A stretch of 22,542 bases of DNA from Gaiella sp051003695. Its GTDB lineage: Bacteria; Actinomycetota; Thermoleophilia; Gaiellales; Gaiellaceae. The stretch lies in assembly GCA_051003695.1 (NCBI GenBank), contig JBPCLB010000127.1, positions 1 through 22,542 of the forward strand, in the 5' to 3' direction. Numbering within the stretch: position 1 is the first letter of the stretch; each line of letters opens with the position of its first letter. Of this stretch, positions 1 through 7,533 are shown in pieces. A program made the translations under genes and the position numbers. The notes under the pieces are model-generated. The model ran no database searches, was not told the origin of the DNA, and worked only from the letters and a program-made list of their open reading frames with translations.

Positions 1-69
1 CTCTACCGGCAACTGGAGAAAACGACGAACCCGACTTGACAGTCATAGCAGCATCCCCGAGGAGCAAGG

Positions 70-387
70 TCAGCTCGCGAGCCCGAGCGAGCGCTCGATT
101 GCGCCCTTCGGTTGCGCACCGATCACCGAGGCGGACGGCTCGCCGTCCTTGAAGAGGATCATCGTCGGAATCGAGGCGACCCCGTAACGCTGCGCCAGGT
201 CGACCTGCTGGTCGATGTTGACCTTGACGAGCTTGAGCTCGTCGGAGCGCTCTTCTGCGATCCGGTCGAGCACGGGCGAGACGGCGTGGCAGGGTCCACA
301 CCATTCCGCCCAGAAGTCCACGAGCACGGGTTTCTCGCTTTCGAGAACCTCCGCGTCGAAGGTCTCGGTCGTCACGTCGAGTGCCAT
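70..387 (-). CDS. trxA: Thioredoxin
   Basis: This is a 105-residue single-domain thioredoxin, a cytoplasmic disulfide reductase normally recycled by thioredoxin reductase. The active site WCGPC sits at about residues 29-33 in the context FWAEWCGPC, and the cis-proline loop is visible as SIPTMILF. Length and motif order match the family throughout. The reading frame extends upstream to 486, but the extra 33 residues are not thioredoxin-like. The ATG at 387 has GGAAGG six bases upstream (394-399), so I chose that start. It diverges from ileS, and the 89 bases between the two starts must hold both promoters. The family is certain; the trxA symbol is given by similarity, since other thioredoxin paralogues may exist. 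Confidence 0.95.
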   Translation of the reverse strand: MALDVTTETFDAEVLESEKPVLVDFWAEWCGPCHAVSPVLDRIAEERSDELKLVKVNIDQQVDLAQRYGVASIPTMILFKDGEPSASVIGAQPKGAIERSLGLAS

Positions 388-464
388 CTCAATCCTTCCA
401 TTGTCCGATTTCATGCCTAGAGGACGGTCTTTGCTCAAACGACGAGCTCGCGAAACCTCTTCCC

Positions 465-470
465 TAGACT
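465..470 (+). promoter_or_regulatory. Leaderless-type -10 (TAGACT) for ileS
   Basis: TAGACT lies exactly six bases before the ileS ATG at 477. This TAnnnT-N6-ATG layout would start transcription at or next to the start codon, as in leaderless actinobacterial mRNAs. There is no Shine-Dalgarno sequence in the six intervening bases, and no clear -35 is visible. Confidence 0.55.
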
Positions 471-476
471 CCTTCC

Positions 477-3400
477 ATGTTCGCACCGCTCCCGGACAAG
501 CCGGATCACGACGCGCTCGAGCTCGCGATTCTCGAGCTCTGGGAGCGGGAGCACACCTTCGCGGAGCTCCGTCGGATGAACGCGCAGGGGCCGAGGTTCA
601 GCTTCGTCGACGGTCCTGTGACGGCAAACAAGACCCTCGCAGTCCATACAGCATGGGGTCGGACGCTGAAGGATGTCTTCCAGCGCTACAAGGCTCTGCG
701 CGGCTATCACCAGCGCTACCAAAACGACTTCGATTGCCAGGGTCTCTGGATCGAGGTTGGTGTCGAGCGCGAGCTCGGTCTCAACTCCAAACGTGAAATC
801 GAGGAGTTCGGGCTCGCCGAGTTCGCGCGACGCTGCCGTGCGAAGGTCGCCTGGTCGGCGCATGAGCTGACGAAAGGCTCCATCCGACTCGGGCAGTGGA
901 TGGACTGGGGGGCCGACTACTTCACCTTCAGCGACACGAACATCGAGTACATCTGGCGGTTCCTCCGCCTGATGCACGACCGTGGTCGGCTCTATGTCGG
1001 GCACCGGTCGACCGAGTGGTGCCCGCGGTGCGGAACGTCGCTCTCGCAGCACGAGCTGTCGCAGTCGGGCGTCTACCAGGATCGCTCCGACCCGTCGCTC
1101 TATGTGCGCTTGCCGCTCCGGGAGCGTCAGCGCGAATCGCTCGTGATCTGGACGACTACGCCGTGGACGCTGCCGGCGAACGTCGCCGCCGCGGTCAACC
1201 CCGAAGCGGAGTACGGCCTGCGTGAGAACGGCGAGTGGGTGGCCGTGGCGCGGTACCCCGACGACCACTTCGTCCGACGCGTGCCGGGCTCCGAGCTCGT
1301 CGGCCTGTCGTACACGGGGCCGTTCGACACGCTCGGGCCGGGAGGAACGGTGGAGCACCGGGTGATTCCCTGGGACGCGGTCTCGCTCGAGGAAGGCACC
1401 GGGATCGTCCACATCGCCCCGGGTTGCGGAGGCGAGGACTTCGAGCTGTCGCGGGTGCACGGGCTCGCGGTCCTGACGCCGGTCGACGAGGCCGGGCGCT
1501 TCTACGCCGAGTACGGGTGGCTACACGGGCTCTCGACGGGCGACTCCGCCGATCAGATCGTCGGGGATCTCGGCGAGCGAGGCCTTCTGGTTCACGCCGA
1601 CCTCTACGAGCACCGCTATCCGCACTGCTGGCGCTGCGAGACGCCGCTCATCTTCCGGATCTCGGATGACTGGTTCCTCGCCGTCGACGAGCTGCGCCAA
1701 CCGCTGCTCGACGCGAATGCCACGGTCGAGTGGACGCCTGCCTACATGGGCAAGCGCATGGACGACTGGCTCAACAACATGGGGGACTGGAACATCTCGC
1801 GTCGGCGCTACTACGGTCTGCCGCTGCCGTTCTACCCCTGTGCGTGCGGCCAGCTCAACGTGATCGGCTCACGGGCCGAGCTCGAGGAGCGAGCCACAGC
1901 CGGTCTCGATCAGCTCGAGGAGCTGCGGCGGCCCTGGATCGACGCGGTCCCGATCCGCTGCGAGGCGTGTGACGAGCCCGTCGAGCGGATCGCCGAGGTG
2001 GGCGACGTCTGGCTCGACGCCGGGATCGTTCCGTTCTCGACGCTCGGCTGGGAGAACGACACCTACGTCCCGGAGGGCTTCGGCACCGGTGCCGCGCGTG
2101 GACTGACGACCGCGGACCTGCCCGACCACGCGACCTGGGAGGCGGGGTTCCCTGCGGACTGGGTCTCGGAGATGCGCGAGCAGATCCGGCTCTGGTTCTA
2201 CTCCCAGCTCTTCATGTCGGTCGCGCTCACGGGCCGCGCGCCGTTCCGCAAGGTGCTCGGCTACGAGAAGATGCTCGACGAGTCCGGCCGCGAGATGCAC
2301 GGTAGCTGGGGCAACATGATCGACGCCACCGACGCATTCGCGCGGATGGGCGCTGACGTGATGCGCTGGCAGTACTGCGCACAACCGCCGGATCGGAACC
2401 TGCTCTTCGGCTTCGGGCCGGCCCACGAGATCCAGCGAAAGCTGCTGACGCTGTGGAACTCGGCCCGCTTCCTCGTCGATTACGGCACGATCGAGCGCTT
2501 CGTGCCGCGTCTCGCCGACCTCGAGCACGGGCCGGAGGATGCGGACGATCCGCTCGACCGCTGGCTCGTCGAGCGCACCCGCGCGCTCGTCGCCGAGTCG
2601 ACCTCCGCGTACGAGCGCTGGCTCACGGTCGAGGTCGTACGGGCCTTCGAGAGCTTCGTCGACGACCTCTCCAACTGGTACATCCGCCTCTCGCGGCGGC
2701 GCTTCTGGCAGGGCGACGAGCTCGCTCTGCGCACGCTCTGGCATGCGCTCGTCCAGGCGCTGCGGGTGATCGCGCCTGTGATGCCGTTCCTGGCCGAGCA
2801 CCTCTGGCGTGCACTCGTCAAGGTCGAGGCGGCTCCGTCGTCGATCTTTCTCGCCGGCTGGCCCGAGCCACCGGTGGCGGATGAGCGGGTCCTGGACGAG
2901 ATGGCGGAGGTGCGGAAGGTCGTCGAGCTCGGCCGGCGTGCGCGTTCCGCGAGCGGGATCAAGCTCCGGCAGCCACTCCCGAGGATGGTCGTGGAAGGCG
3001 CGCACGGAATCGAGGCGCGGCTCTCGCTCGTGCGCGACGAGCTGCGCGTCAAGGACGTCGAGCTCGGCGTGGTCGTCGCCGACGTCGTTGTCAGGCCGAA
3101 TCTGCCGATTCTCGGTCCGAAGCTCGGCTCGGCACTGGGAGCCGTGCGCGCTGCGCTCCGCGACGGGGCCTTCGAGGAGCTCGCTGACGGACGACTACGC
3201 GTCGCCGGGCACGACCTCGGTCCGGACGAGGTGCTGGTCGAGCGGAAAGGGCTCGACGGCTGGTCGGTCGCCTCGGCGAATGGAGTCACGGTCGCGCTCG
3301 AGACCGTGCTCGACGACGAACTCCTGCGCGAGGGGCGCGTCTACGAGCTGATCCACCGCGTCAACGCGATGCGCAAGGACGCCGGGCTCGCGCTCGGTGA

Positions 3401-3530
3401 CCGCATCTCGCTCGCGATTCCCGCCGGCGACGACGATCTGCTCGTGCACGCGGACTGGATCAAGGCCGAGACGCTGGCTGTCGAGCTCGAGGTGGGCGGC
3501 GACAGCGAGCCCGCGATCGAGCGTCGCTGA
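477..3530 (+). CDS. ileS: Divergent isoleucyl-tRNA synthetase
   Basis: This is a 1017-residue class Ia aminoacyl-tRNA synthetase that most resembles IleRS and would charge tRNA-Ile in the cytoplasm. Visible parts are the N-terminal Rossmann fold, the CP1 editing domain (WTTTPWTLPAN at 225-235, and GTGIVHIAPG), CxxC pairs at C182/C185 and C384/C387, the FDCQGL segment, the NWYIRLSRRRFW anticodon-domain segment and a C-terminal extension. Both signature motifs are unusual. HIGH is HTAW at residues 57-60, and KMSKS is EMHGS at 606-610, so the second lysine is Gly609. The frame is intact for the full family length, so this looks like a working variant and not decay. The ATG is preceded by a leaderless-type -10. 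A paralogue with another role is possible if a second ileS exists. Confidence 0.9.
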   Translation: MFAPLPDKPDHDALELAILELWEREHTFAELRRMNAQGPRFSFVDGPVTANKTLAVHTAWGRTLKDVFQRYKALRGYHQRYQNDFDCQGLWIEVGVERELGLNSKREIEEFGLAEFARRCRAKVAWSAHELTKGSIRLGQWMDWGADYFTFSDTNIEYIWRFLRLMHDRGRLYVGHRSTEWCPRCGTSLSQHELSQSGVYQDRSDPSLYVRLPLRERQRESLVIWTTTPWTLPANVAAAVNPEAEYGLRENGEWVAVARYPDDHFVRRVPGSELVGLSYTGPFDTLGPGGTVEHRVIPWDAVSLEEGTGIVHIAPGCGGEDFELSRVHGLAVLTPVDEAGRFYAEYGWLHGLSTGDSADQIVGDLGERGLLVHADLYEHRYPHCWRCETPLIFRISDDWFLAVDELRQPLLDANATVEWTPAYMGKRMDDWLNNMGDWNISRRRYYGLPLPFYPCACGQLNVIGSRAELEERATAGLDQLEELRRPWIDAVPIRCEACDEPVERIAEVGDVWLDAGIVPFSTLGWENDTYVPEGFGTGAARGLTTADLPDHATWEAGFPADWVSEMREQIRLWFYSQLFMSVALTGRAPFRKVLGYEKMLDESGREMHGSWGNMIDATDAFARMGADVMRWQYCAQPPDRNLLFGFGPAHEIQRKLLTLWNSARFLVDYGTIERFVPRLADLEHGPEDADDPLDRWLVERTRALVAESTSAYERWLTVEVVRAFESFVDDLSNWYIRLSRRRFWQGDELALRTLWHALVQALRVIAPVMPFLAEHLWRALVKVEAAPSSIFLAGWPEPPVADERVLDEMAEVRKVVELGRRARSASGIKLRQPLPRMVVEGAHGIEARLSLVRDELRVKDVELGVVVADVVVRPNLPILGPKLGSALGAVRAALRDGAFEELADGRLRVAGHDLGPDEVLVERKGLDGWSVASANGVTVALETVLDDELLREGRVYELIHRVNAMRKDAGLALGDRISLAIPAGDDDLLVHADWIKAETLAVELEVGGDSEPAIERR

Positions 3531-3538
3531 GCGGCGCA

Positions 3539-3558
3539 GTCAGGCACGAGTGCCTGAC
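3539..3558. terminator. Bidirectional hairpin between ileS and ispH
   Basis: A perfect 9-bp inverted repeat (GTCAGGCAC / GTGCCTGAC) with a 2-base centre lies in the 51-base gap between the convergent ends of ileS (3530) and ispH (3582). There is no long T tract. It is followed by the word TGTCCGACA at 3564-3572, which recurs at 7994-8002. The position suggests a shared terminator. Confidence 0.6.
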
Positions 3559-3581
3559 CCTGTTGTCCGACAGCCGCGTGG

Positions 3582-4538
3582 CTACGTCGTGCGGTCTGCC
3601 AGGGCGAGCTCGCGTCGAAGCTCTACCGGCAGGCGAAACGTGACGTCCTCGTCGACCATCCGAAACGGCTCGATTCGCTCTACGCCCCGTGCTCGGAACC
3701 AGTCGCAGACCCGGGTGACGAGTCGCTCGGGCGCCGATGCGCCCGAAGTCACTCCGACGGTTCGGACACCACTGGTCCAGCGCTCGTCGATCTCGGTCTC
3801 ATCGTCGATCAAATAGGCAGGGACGCCGGCCGCGCGGGCGACATCGACGAGGCGGTTCGAGTTCGAGGAGTTGCGCGAGCCGATCACGAGCAACAGCTCG
3901 ATCTGCTCGAGCATGTCCTTGACCGCCCATTGCCGGTTCGACGTTGCGTAACAGATGTCTTCTCGTTTCGGACCCTTGATCTCGGGAAATCGCGTCCGCA
4001 GGACGCCGATGATCTCGGAGGTCTCGTCGACCGAGAGCGTCGTCTGAGTGACGTACGCGAGCCGGGTGTCGGGTGGGAGCTCCAGTGCGCGTGCCTCGTC
4101 GACGTCCTGGACGAGGATTGTCGCGTCGGGGGCTTCGCCCATCGTCCCGACGACCTCCTCGTGCCCGGCGTGACCGATCAGCACGACGGTGAAGCCCTGG
4201 GCGGCATAGCGGCGAGCCTGGACGTGCACCTTCGTCACGAGCGGGCACGTCGCGTCGATCACGTTGTGGTCGAGCATCCGCGAGTTCGTGTGGACGGAAG
4301 GGGCGACACCGTGCGCCGAGTACACGACCGTGGCCCCCTCTGGCACCTCGGTCTCCTCCTCGACGAAGATCGCTCCTCGTACCTCGAGGTCGCGAACGAC
4401 GTGGATGTTGTGGACGATCTGCTTGCGCACGTAGACCGGCGCGCCGTAGTGCTCGAGGGCTTGCTCGACTGTCTCGACGGCGCGCTCGACCCCCGCGCAG
4501 TATCCGCGAGGCGAAGCGAGCAGCACGCGTTCGACCAC
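3582..4538 (-). CDS. ispH: 4-hydroxy-3-methylbut-2-enyl diphosphate reductase (IspH/LytB)
   Basis: This 318-residue enzyme catalyses the last step of the MEP isoprenoid pathway, reducing HMBPP to IPP and DMAPP with a [4Fe-4S] cluster. The three cluster cysteines are C14 (PRGYCAG), C98 (DATCPLV) and C196 (EDICYAT). Substrate-pocket histidines H43, H76 and H126 and the catalytic-type glutamate E128 (GHEEV) are present, as is the SSNSNRL segment near the C-terminus. The frame runs open far upstream into eamA, but similarity begins at the GTG at 4538, which has TACGCT seven bases upstream and no Shine-Dalgarno sequence. It lies 19 bases downstream of eamA and could also be read from that promoter. 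The length is normal for the family and the assignment is secure. Confidence 0.96.
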   Translation of the reverse strand: MVERVLLASPRGYCAGVERAVETVEQALEHYGAPVYVRKQIVHNIHVVRDLEVRGAIFVEEETEVPEGATVVYSAHGVAPSVHTNSRMLDHNVIDATCPLVTKVHVQARRYAAQGFTVVLIGHAGHEEVVGTMGEAPDATILVQDVDEARALELPPDTRLAYVTQTTLSVDETSEIIGVLRTRFPEIKGPKREDICYATSNRQWAVKDMLEQIELLLVIGSRNSSNSNRLVDVARAAGVPAYLIDDETEIDERWTSGVRTVGVTSGASAPERLVTRVCDWFRARGVERIEPFRMVDEDVTFRLPVELRRELALADRTT

Positions 4539-4545
4539 GCTTCGT

Positions 4546-4551
4546 AGCGTA
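4546..4551 (-). promoter_or_regulatory. Leaderless-type -10 (TACGCT) for ispH
   Basis: TACGCT on the minus strand lies seven bases before the ispH GTG at 4538, between the eamA stop and the ispH start. The top-strand sequence is the symmetric TAGCGTA also seen between tRNA-Gly and ctaG. It implies ispH can be transcribed independently of eamA as a leaderless message. Confidence 0.45.
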
Positions 4552-4557
4552 GCCGTG

Positions 4558-5505
4558 CTACCGCGCGGTCTCGGCGAGCAGGATCCCGACGAGCACGACG
4601 CACCCACCGAGGATCTGCACCGCGAGCAGGGCTTCACCCAGCCACACCCACGCCACGACCGACGCGGCGACCGGCTCGAAGGTCGCGACGATCCCGACGG
4701 TCGTCGCCGGCAGGTGTGCGAGCGCCGAGATCGAGAGCACGAAGGGAACGATCGTCCCGAGGGCCACGGTCCACAGCGCGAGCGCCCAGACCGGGGCGGA
4801 TCCGATCCCCTCCGGCAGCTCGGCTCCGATCGTGAGCGCGTCGAACGGGAAGCTCCAGAGCGGGGCGGTGACGGCCCAGAAGAGGGTCGCGAAGCCGAGC
4901 CCGAGGCAGACGACCGAGAGCGGGTCACGGCGGCTGACGAGCCGCTCGCCCATCAGGTAGAAGACGGCGAGCGCTACGGCCGCGCAGAGCCCGGCCGTCA
5001 CCCCGACCGAGTCGAGGGCGAGCCCGTCCCAGATCTGGGCGACGAGAGCGAGCCCGCCGAGCACGAGCGCGAGCGCCGGCCATACGCGCGCCCGAACCGG
5101 CTCGTGCCAGGCGAACCGTGCCCAGAGGGCGATCAGGACCGGGGCTGTGAACTCGAACAGCAGGCCGATCCCGATCGGCAGCCGGTCGATCGCGACGAAG
5201 TACAGCCACTGCACGAGGGCGAAGCCGACAACGCCGTAGAAGGCCATCCGCACGAGGTCGCGTCGGCCGTGGAGCCTGAGCCGGCGCGGGGCGGTGAGGG
5301 CGAGGAACACTGCAAGGCCGACGAATCCTCCGGCCGAGCGCAGCTCCGTCCAGCGCACGGTGCCCATCGCGCTCGCATCGAGCGCGAGTTTCGAGACCGA
5401 CCCGTTGACCGCGAAGAGCGCCGCCGCCGCGAGCACCATTGCGTAGCCGAGCCTTCGGTTCTTCCGCTGCGGGGGAGGCGCCGGGGGTAGCGCGAGCTCG
5501 GTCAC
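4558..5505 (-). CDS. EamA-family (DMT superfamily) transporter
   Basis: This is a 315-residue inner-membrane protein with about ten hydrophobic segments arranged as two EamA repeats (roughly residues 20-150 and 165-310). The second repeat carries the typical ending TTVGIVATFEPVAASVVAWVWLGE. Family members export amino acids or metabolites, RhtA and RarD being known examples; the substrate cannot be told from sequence. The GTG start at 5505 has TAGCCT six bases upstream and no Shine-Dalgarno sequence, which fits a leaderless start; an ATG at codon 23 is the alternative. ispH begins 19 bases downstream on the same strand, so the pair may be co-transcribed, although ispH has its own -10. Confidence 0.88.
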   Translation of the reverse strand: MTELALPPAPPPQRKNRRLGYAMVLAAAALFAVNGSVSKLALDASAMGTVRWTELRSAGGFVGLAVFLALTAPRRLRLHGRRDLVRMAFYGVVGFALVQWLYFVAIDRLPIGIGLLFEFTAPVLIALWARFAWHEPVRARVWPALALVLGGLALVAQIWDGLALDSVGVTAGLCAAVALAVFYLMGERLVSRRDPLSVVCLGLGFATLFWAVTAPLWSFPFDALTIGAELPEGIGSAPVWALALWTVALGTIVPFVLSISALAHLPATTVGIVATFEPVAASVVAWVWLGEALLAVQILGGCVVLVGILLAETAR

Positions 5506-5511
5506 CCGGCG

Positions 5512-5517
5512 AGGCTA
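5512..5517 (-). promoter_or_regulatory. Leaderless-type -10 (TAGCCT) for the EamA gene
   Basis: TAGCCT on the minus strand lies exactly six bases before the GTG start at 5505, the same layout as ileS, ctaG and phoD. No Shine-Dalgarno sequence is present. Confidence 0.5.
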
Positions 5518-5609
5518 GCGGCGCGCTCGTCACACGATCGGATGACATGGGCATTCGGAGTCGTGGTTCGCCCAGATACCATCCGATTGGATGCCTATGA
5601 TGGCAACAG

Positions 5610-5852
5610 ATGAAGAAGCGCTGTGGACGCTGCGGTCGGGACCGACCTCTATCGACGTCCTCAGAAGAAGGACGATCCACCAATCGAAGGCGTCCCCTGA
5701 GCGATGCACCGGGATCATCTGCCGGGCAGACGAGGCGTCTCGAAGTCAGTACTCTTGTGCATCGAGGAGCAAGACGGCGTTGCTCGACGAGATAGGGAAG
5801 TGCGAGTTGGTCTGTGCCAACTACGGCGCAGTTCGCACATTCCAGCAGACCG
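5610..5852 (+). pseudogene. Frameshifted remnant of a small HNH-endonuclease-like gene
   Basis: This stretch of about 350 bases without an intact gene (5518-5852) is less GC-rich than its surroundings. From the ATG at 5610 one frame reads a zinc-knuckle start, MKKRCGRCGRDRPLS, like the N-terminus of small actinobacterial HNH proteins, and later RRLEVSTLVHRGA. Similarity then continues in the next frame as SKTALLDEIGKCELVCAN, which matches the C-terminal HNH segment of that family from memory. One base appears lost around 5765-5770. The expected CANCH has become CANYG, so the HNH cysteine and histidine are gone, and the central part with the DFDH-type motif is missing. The second frame runs straight into tRNA-Pro. 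The family assignment is by recognition only. Confidence 0.5.
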
Positions 5853-5926
5853 CGGGGTGTAGCTCAGCCTGGTAGAGCGCCGCCTTTGGGAGGCGGAAGT
5901 CGCCGGTTCGAGTCCGGCCACCCCGA
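5853..5926 (+). tRNA. tRNA-Pro(UGG)
   Basis: A complete 74-nt cloverleaf. The acceptor stem CGGGGTG pairs with CACCCCG (5919-5925), with discriminator A5926. The D stem is GCTC/GAGC. The anticodon stem CCGCC/GGCGG encloses loop TTTGGGA with anticodon TGG at 5887-5889. The T stem GCCGG/CCGGC encloses TTCGAGT. CCA is not encoded. A strong hairpin starts ten bases downstream. Confidence 0.97.
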
Positions 5927-5936
5927 TTTTCCGCAA

Positions 5937-5966
5937 GATCGGGATCCGCAGGAGCGGATCCCGATC
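5937..5966. terminator. 12-bp perfect hairpin after tRNA-Pro
   Basis: A 12-bp perfect inverted repeat, GATCGGGATCCG / CGGATCCCGATC, flanks the loop CAGGAG. It begins ten bases after the tRNA-Pro 3' end and probably terminates its transcript. No U tract follows, so it is not a canonical intrinsic terminator. Confidence 0.6.
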
Positions 5967-6033
5967 GCGGGGATCCCGCCTACCGGCGGGCAAACCCCTA
6001 AAGCCAGGGGAACCAAGGTTCCCCTTGGGAACC
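5967..6033. repeat. Chain of alternating, mutually exclusive hairpins
   Basis: Several short inverted repeats abut so that most arms can pair with either neighbour. GCGGG (5967-5971) can pair with CCCGC (5975-5979), or CCCGCC (5975-5980) with GGCGGG (5985-5990). CCCC (5995-5998) can pair with GGGG (6007-6010). GGGGAACC (6007-6014) can pair with GGTTCCCC (6017-6024), or GGTTCCC (6017-6023) with GGGAACC (6027-6033). The run lies between tRNA-Pro and the convergent aquaporin gene, so a terminator role for both is plausible. Confidence 0.5.
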
Positions 6034-6074
6034 CCTCCTGCGAGAGGATTTCTCCTTCGTCAACCGACCTGCGC

Positions 6075-6779
6075 TCACCGCTCGCGCGCCTTGCGCTCCG
6101 GCGCTGACCGCGGGGCGACGAGCGCCTTCCAGGCGACGCCGCCGGCTGCGGCGCCGAGGAACGGGCCGATCAGATAGATCCAGATGTCGCCCCACTCCTG
6201 ATTCCAGAGGACCGGGTCGAGCGAGCGCGCCGGGTTGAACGAGCCGCCCGAGCTCGGGCCGACCGTGACGGCGGCTGTGAAGATGAAAAGGCCGATCAGG
6301 AAGGGCGCCATCACGCCGTTCCACGGCGCCTGCGCATCGGTTGCGACTGTGAGGATCACCATCACGAAGAGCCCGGTCGCGACGAGCTCGAGCACGAGCG
6401 CGCGCCAGTCGTCGACGCCGGGCGCGGTGTGAAGCACGTCGGTCGTCTCCGATCCGTACGCGATCGCCGCCACGACGACGGCGAGGAACCCGCCTACGAG
6501 TTGTGCGACCCAGTACTGGATCACCTCGCCGGTCGGGTGACGACCGGCGGCGGCGAGCCCGAGTGTCACCGCCGGGTTGAAGTGGCCGCCCGAGATGTGA
6601 CCGAACGCGGTGATTGCGAGCGTGAGTCCGAATCCGAACCCGACGGCGACGCCGAGCGTGCCGATCGACTCGATCCCGAACTGCGCGACCGCGGCGATTC
6701 CGCTGAAGCCGAGGAAGAAGAACAGGAATGTGCCCAACGCCTCTGCTCCGAGTCGCTGCCCGAGCGTCGTCTCGTTCAT
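6075..6779 (-). CDS. MIP-family channel (aquaporin)
   Basis: This 234-residue membrane channel has six hydrophobic helices and two half-helix NPA motifs: HFNPAVTLG with NPA at 68-70, and SFNPARS with NPA at 182-184 followed by the pore arginine R185. It would allow passive flux of water or small neutral solutes. The second half resembles plant-type GGSxNPARS sequences more than E. coli AqpZ. Around the selectivity filter I see small residues (Ala/Gly) where AqpZ has histidine and threonine, so strict water selectivity is doubtful. The ATG at 6779 is fixed by AAGGAGG at 6790-6796; the longer upstream frame is not MIP-like. It diverges from the M15 peptidase gene with 54 bases between starts. 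Confidence 0.93.
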   Translation of the reverse strand: MNETTLGQRLGAEALGTFLFFFLGFSGIAAVAQFGIESIGTLGVAVGFGFGLTLAITAFGHISGGHFNPAVTLGLAAAGRHPTGEVIQYWVAQLVGGFLAVVVAAIAYGSETTDVLHTAPGVDDWRALVLELVATGLFVMVILTVATDAQAPWNGVMAPFLIGLFIFTAAVTVGPSSGGSFNPARSLDPVLWNQEWGDIWIYLIGPFLGAAAGGVAWKALVAPRSAPERKARER

Positions 6780-6821
6780 TTTCGAACCGCCTCCTTGCGT
6801 GTCTGTCGGCCGTCGGCGGGC

Positions 6822-6827
6822 TACCGT
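6822..6827 (+). promoter_or_regulatory. Leaderless-type -10 (TACCGT) for the M15 peptidase gene
   Basis: TACCGT ends six bases before the GTG at 6834, repeating the TAnnnT-N6-RTG layout seen elsewhere in this window. It lies in the short divergent gap with the aquaporin gene. Confidence 0.45.
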
Positions 6828-6833
6828 TGCCCG

Positions 6834-7493
6834 GTGCGGATTCTGCTGATCTCGGCGGCCGCGTGCGCGCTCGGGTGCCTCCTCACTGCTGCACCTCGGG
6901 CCGCCGACCGCGGAGCACCGTTCCGCGCCCAGGTGCTCGAGCTGCCGGCACCGCTGCGCAAGACGATGACGGGGCGCTCGTGGCGTCCCGGTTGCCCGGT
7001 CGCTCTCGGCGAACTCCGTCTCCTTCGTCTTTCGCACTGGGGCTTCGACGGGCGGTCACGGATGGGCCGGCTCGTCGTCCACCGGGACGTGGCTAACTCG
7101 CTCGTGCGCGTCTTCGAGCGCCTCTACGCGGCACGCGTCGCGATCCGCAGGATCGTTCCCGTCGACGCGTACGGCGCAAGCGACTACCGCTCGATCGAGG
7201 CCGACAACACCTCGGCGTTCAACTGTCGCTTCGTCGACGGGACGCGACGCTGGTCGGAGCACGCGTACGGGCGCGCGGTCGACGTCAATCCGATCGAGAA
7301 CCCGTACGTCACTCCCTCGGGGGCGACCTCGCACCCCGCGAGCGTCCCGTATCTCCGTCGTCAGCCGGCGCGACCGGGCACGGCCGTCGAGGGTGGGCCG
7401 CTGGTACGGGCTTTCGACGCGGCCGACTGGAGCTGGGGGGGACGCTGGAGCGGTGCGAAGGACTACCAGCACTTCTCGGCGAGCGGCCGCTGA
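6834..7493 (+). CDS. Secreted M15-type (D-Ala-D-Ala carboxypeptidase-like) peptidase
   Basis: This 219-residue protein has a short N-terminal hydrophobic signal (about residues 2-20). Its C-terminal half is a VanY-like M15C metallopeptidase domain. Zinc ligands are visible as H143 and D150 in SEHAYGRAVDVNP and H213 in KDYQHFS. FNCRFVDGTRRW just before is typical of the family, which trims peptidoglycan peptide stems or cross-links outside the membrane. The upstream in-frame extension to 6429 is antisense to the aquaporin and is rejected. The GTG at 6834 begins the signal sequence and has a leaderless-type -10. It is followed at 40 bases by a lipoprotein gene on the same strand. Confidence 0.88.
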   Translation: MRILLISAAACALGCLLTAAPRAADRGAPFRAQVLELPAPLRKTMTGRSWRPGCPVALGELRLLRLSHWGFDGRSRMGRLVVHRDVANSLVRVFERLYAARVAIRRIVPVDAYGASDYRSIEADNTSAFNCRFVDGTRRWSEHAYGRAVDVNPIENPYVTPSGATSHPASVPYLRRQPARPGTAVEGGPLVRAFDAADWSWGGRWSGAKDYQHFSASGR

Positions 7494-7519
7494 GACGATT
7501 CGTCGCGCGGCGGCCCGGG

Positions 7520-7525
7520 TACGCT
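7520..7525 (+). promoter_or_regulatory. Possible -10 (TACGCT) for the lipoprotein gene
   Basis: TACGCT lies eight bases before the ATG at 7534. The spacing is two bases longer than the other leaderless-type cases here, so the call is weaker. No Shine-Dalgarno sequence is seen. Confidence 0.3.
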
Positions 7526-7533
7526 CGGCCCCG

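Noticed and set aside
1..39. Possible C-terminal end of a + strand gene (reads LYRQLEKTTNPT then stop)
   Set aside because: Only 12 residues are in the window; no family can be recognised and chance is likely.
36..41. TTGACA resembling a -35 box
   Set aside because: No -10 at suitable spacing and no + strand gene start near; trxA ends here.
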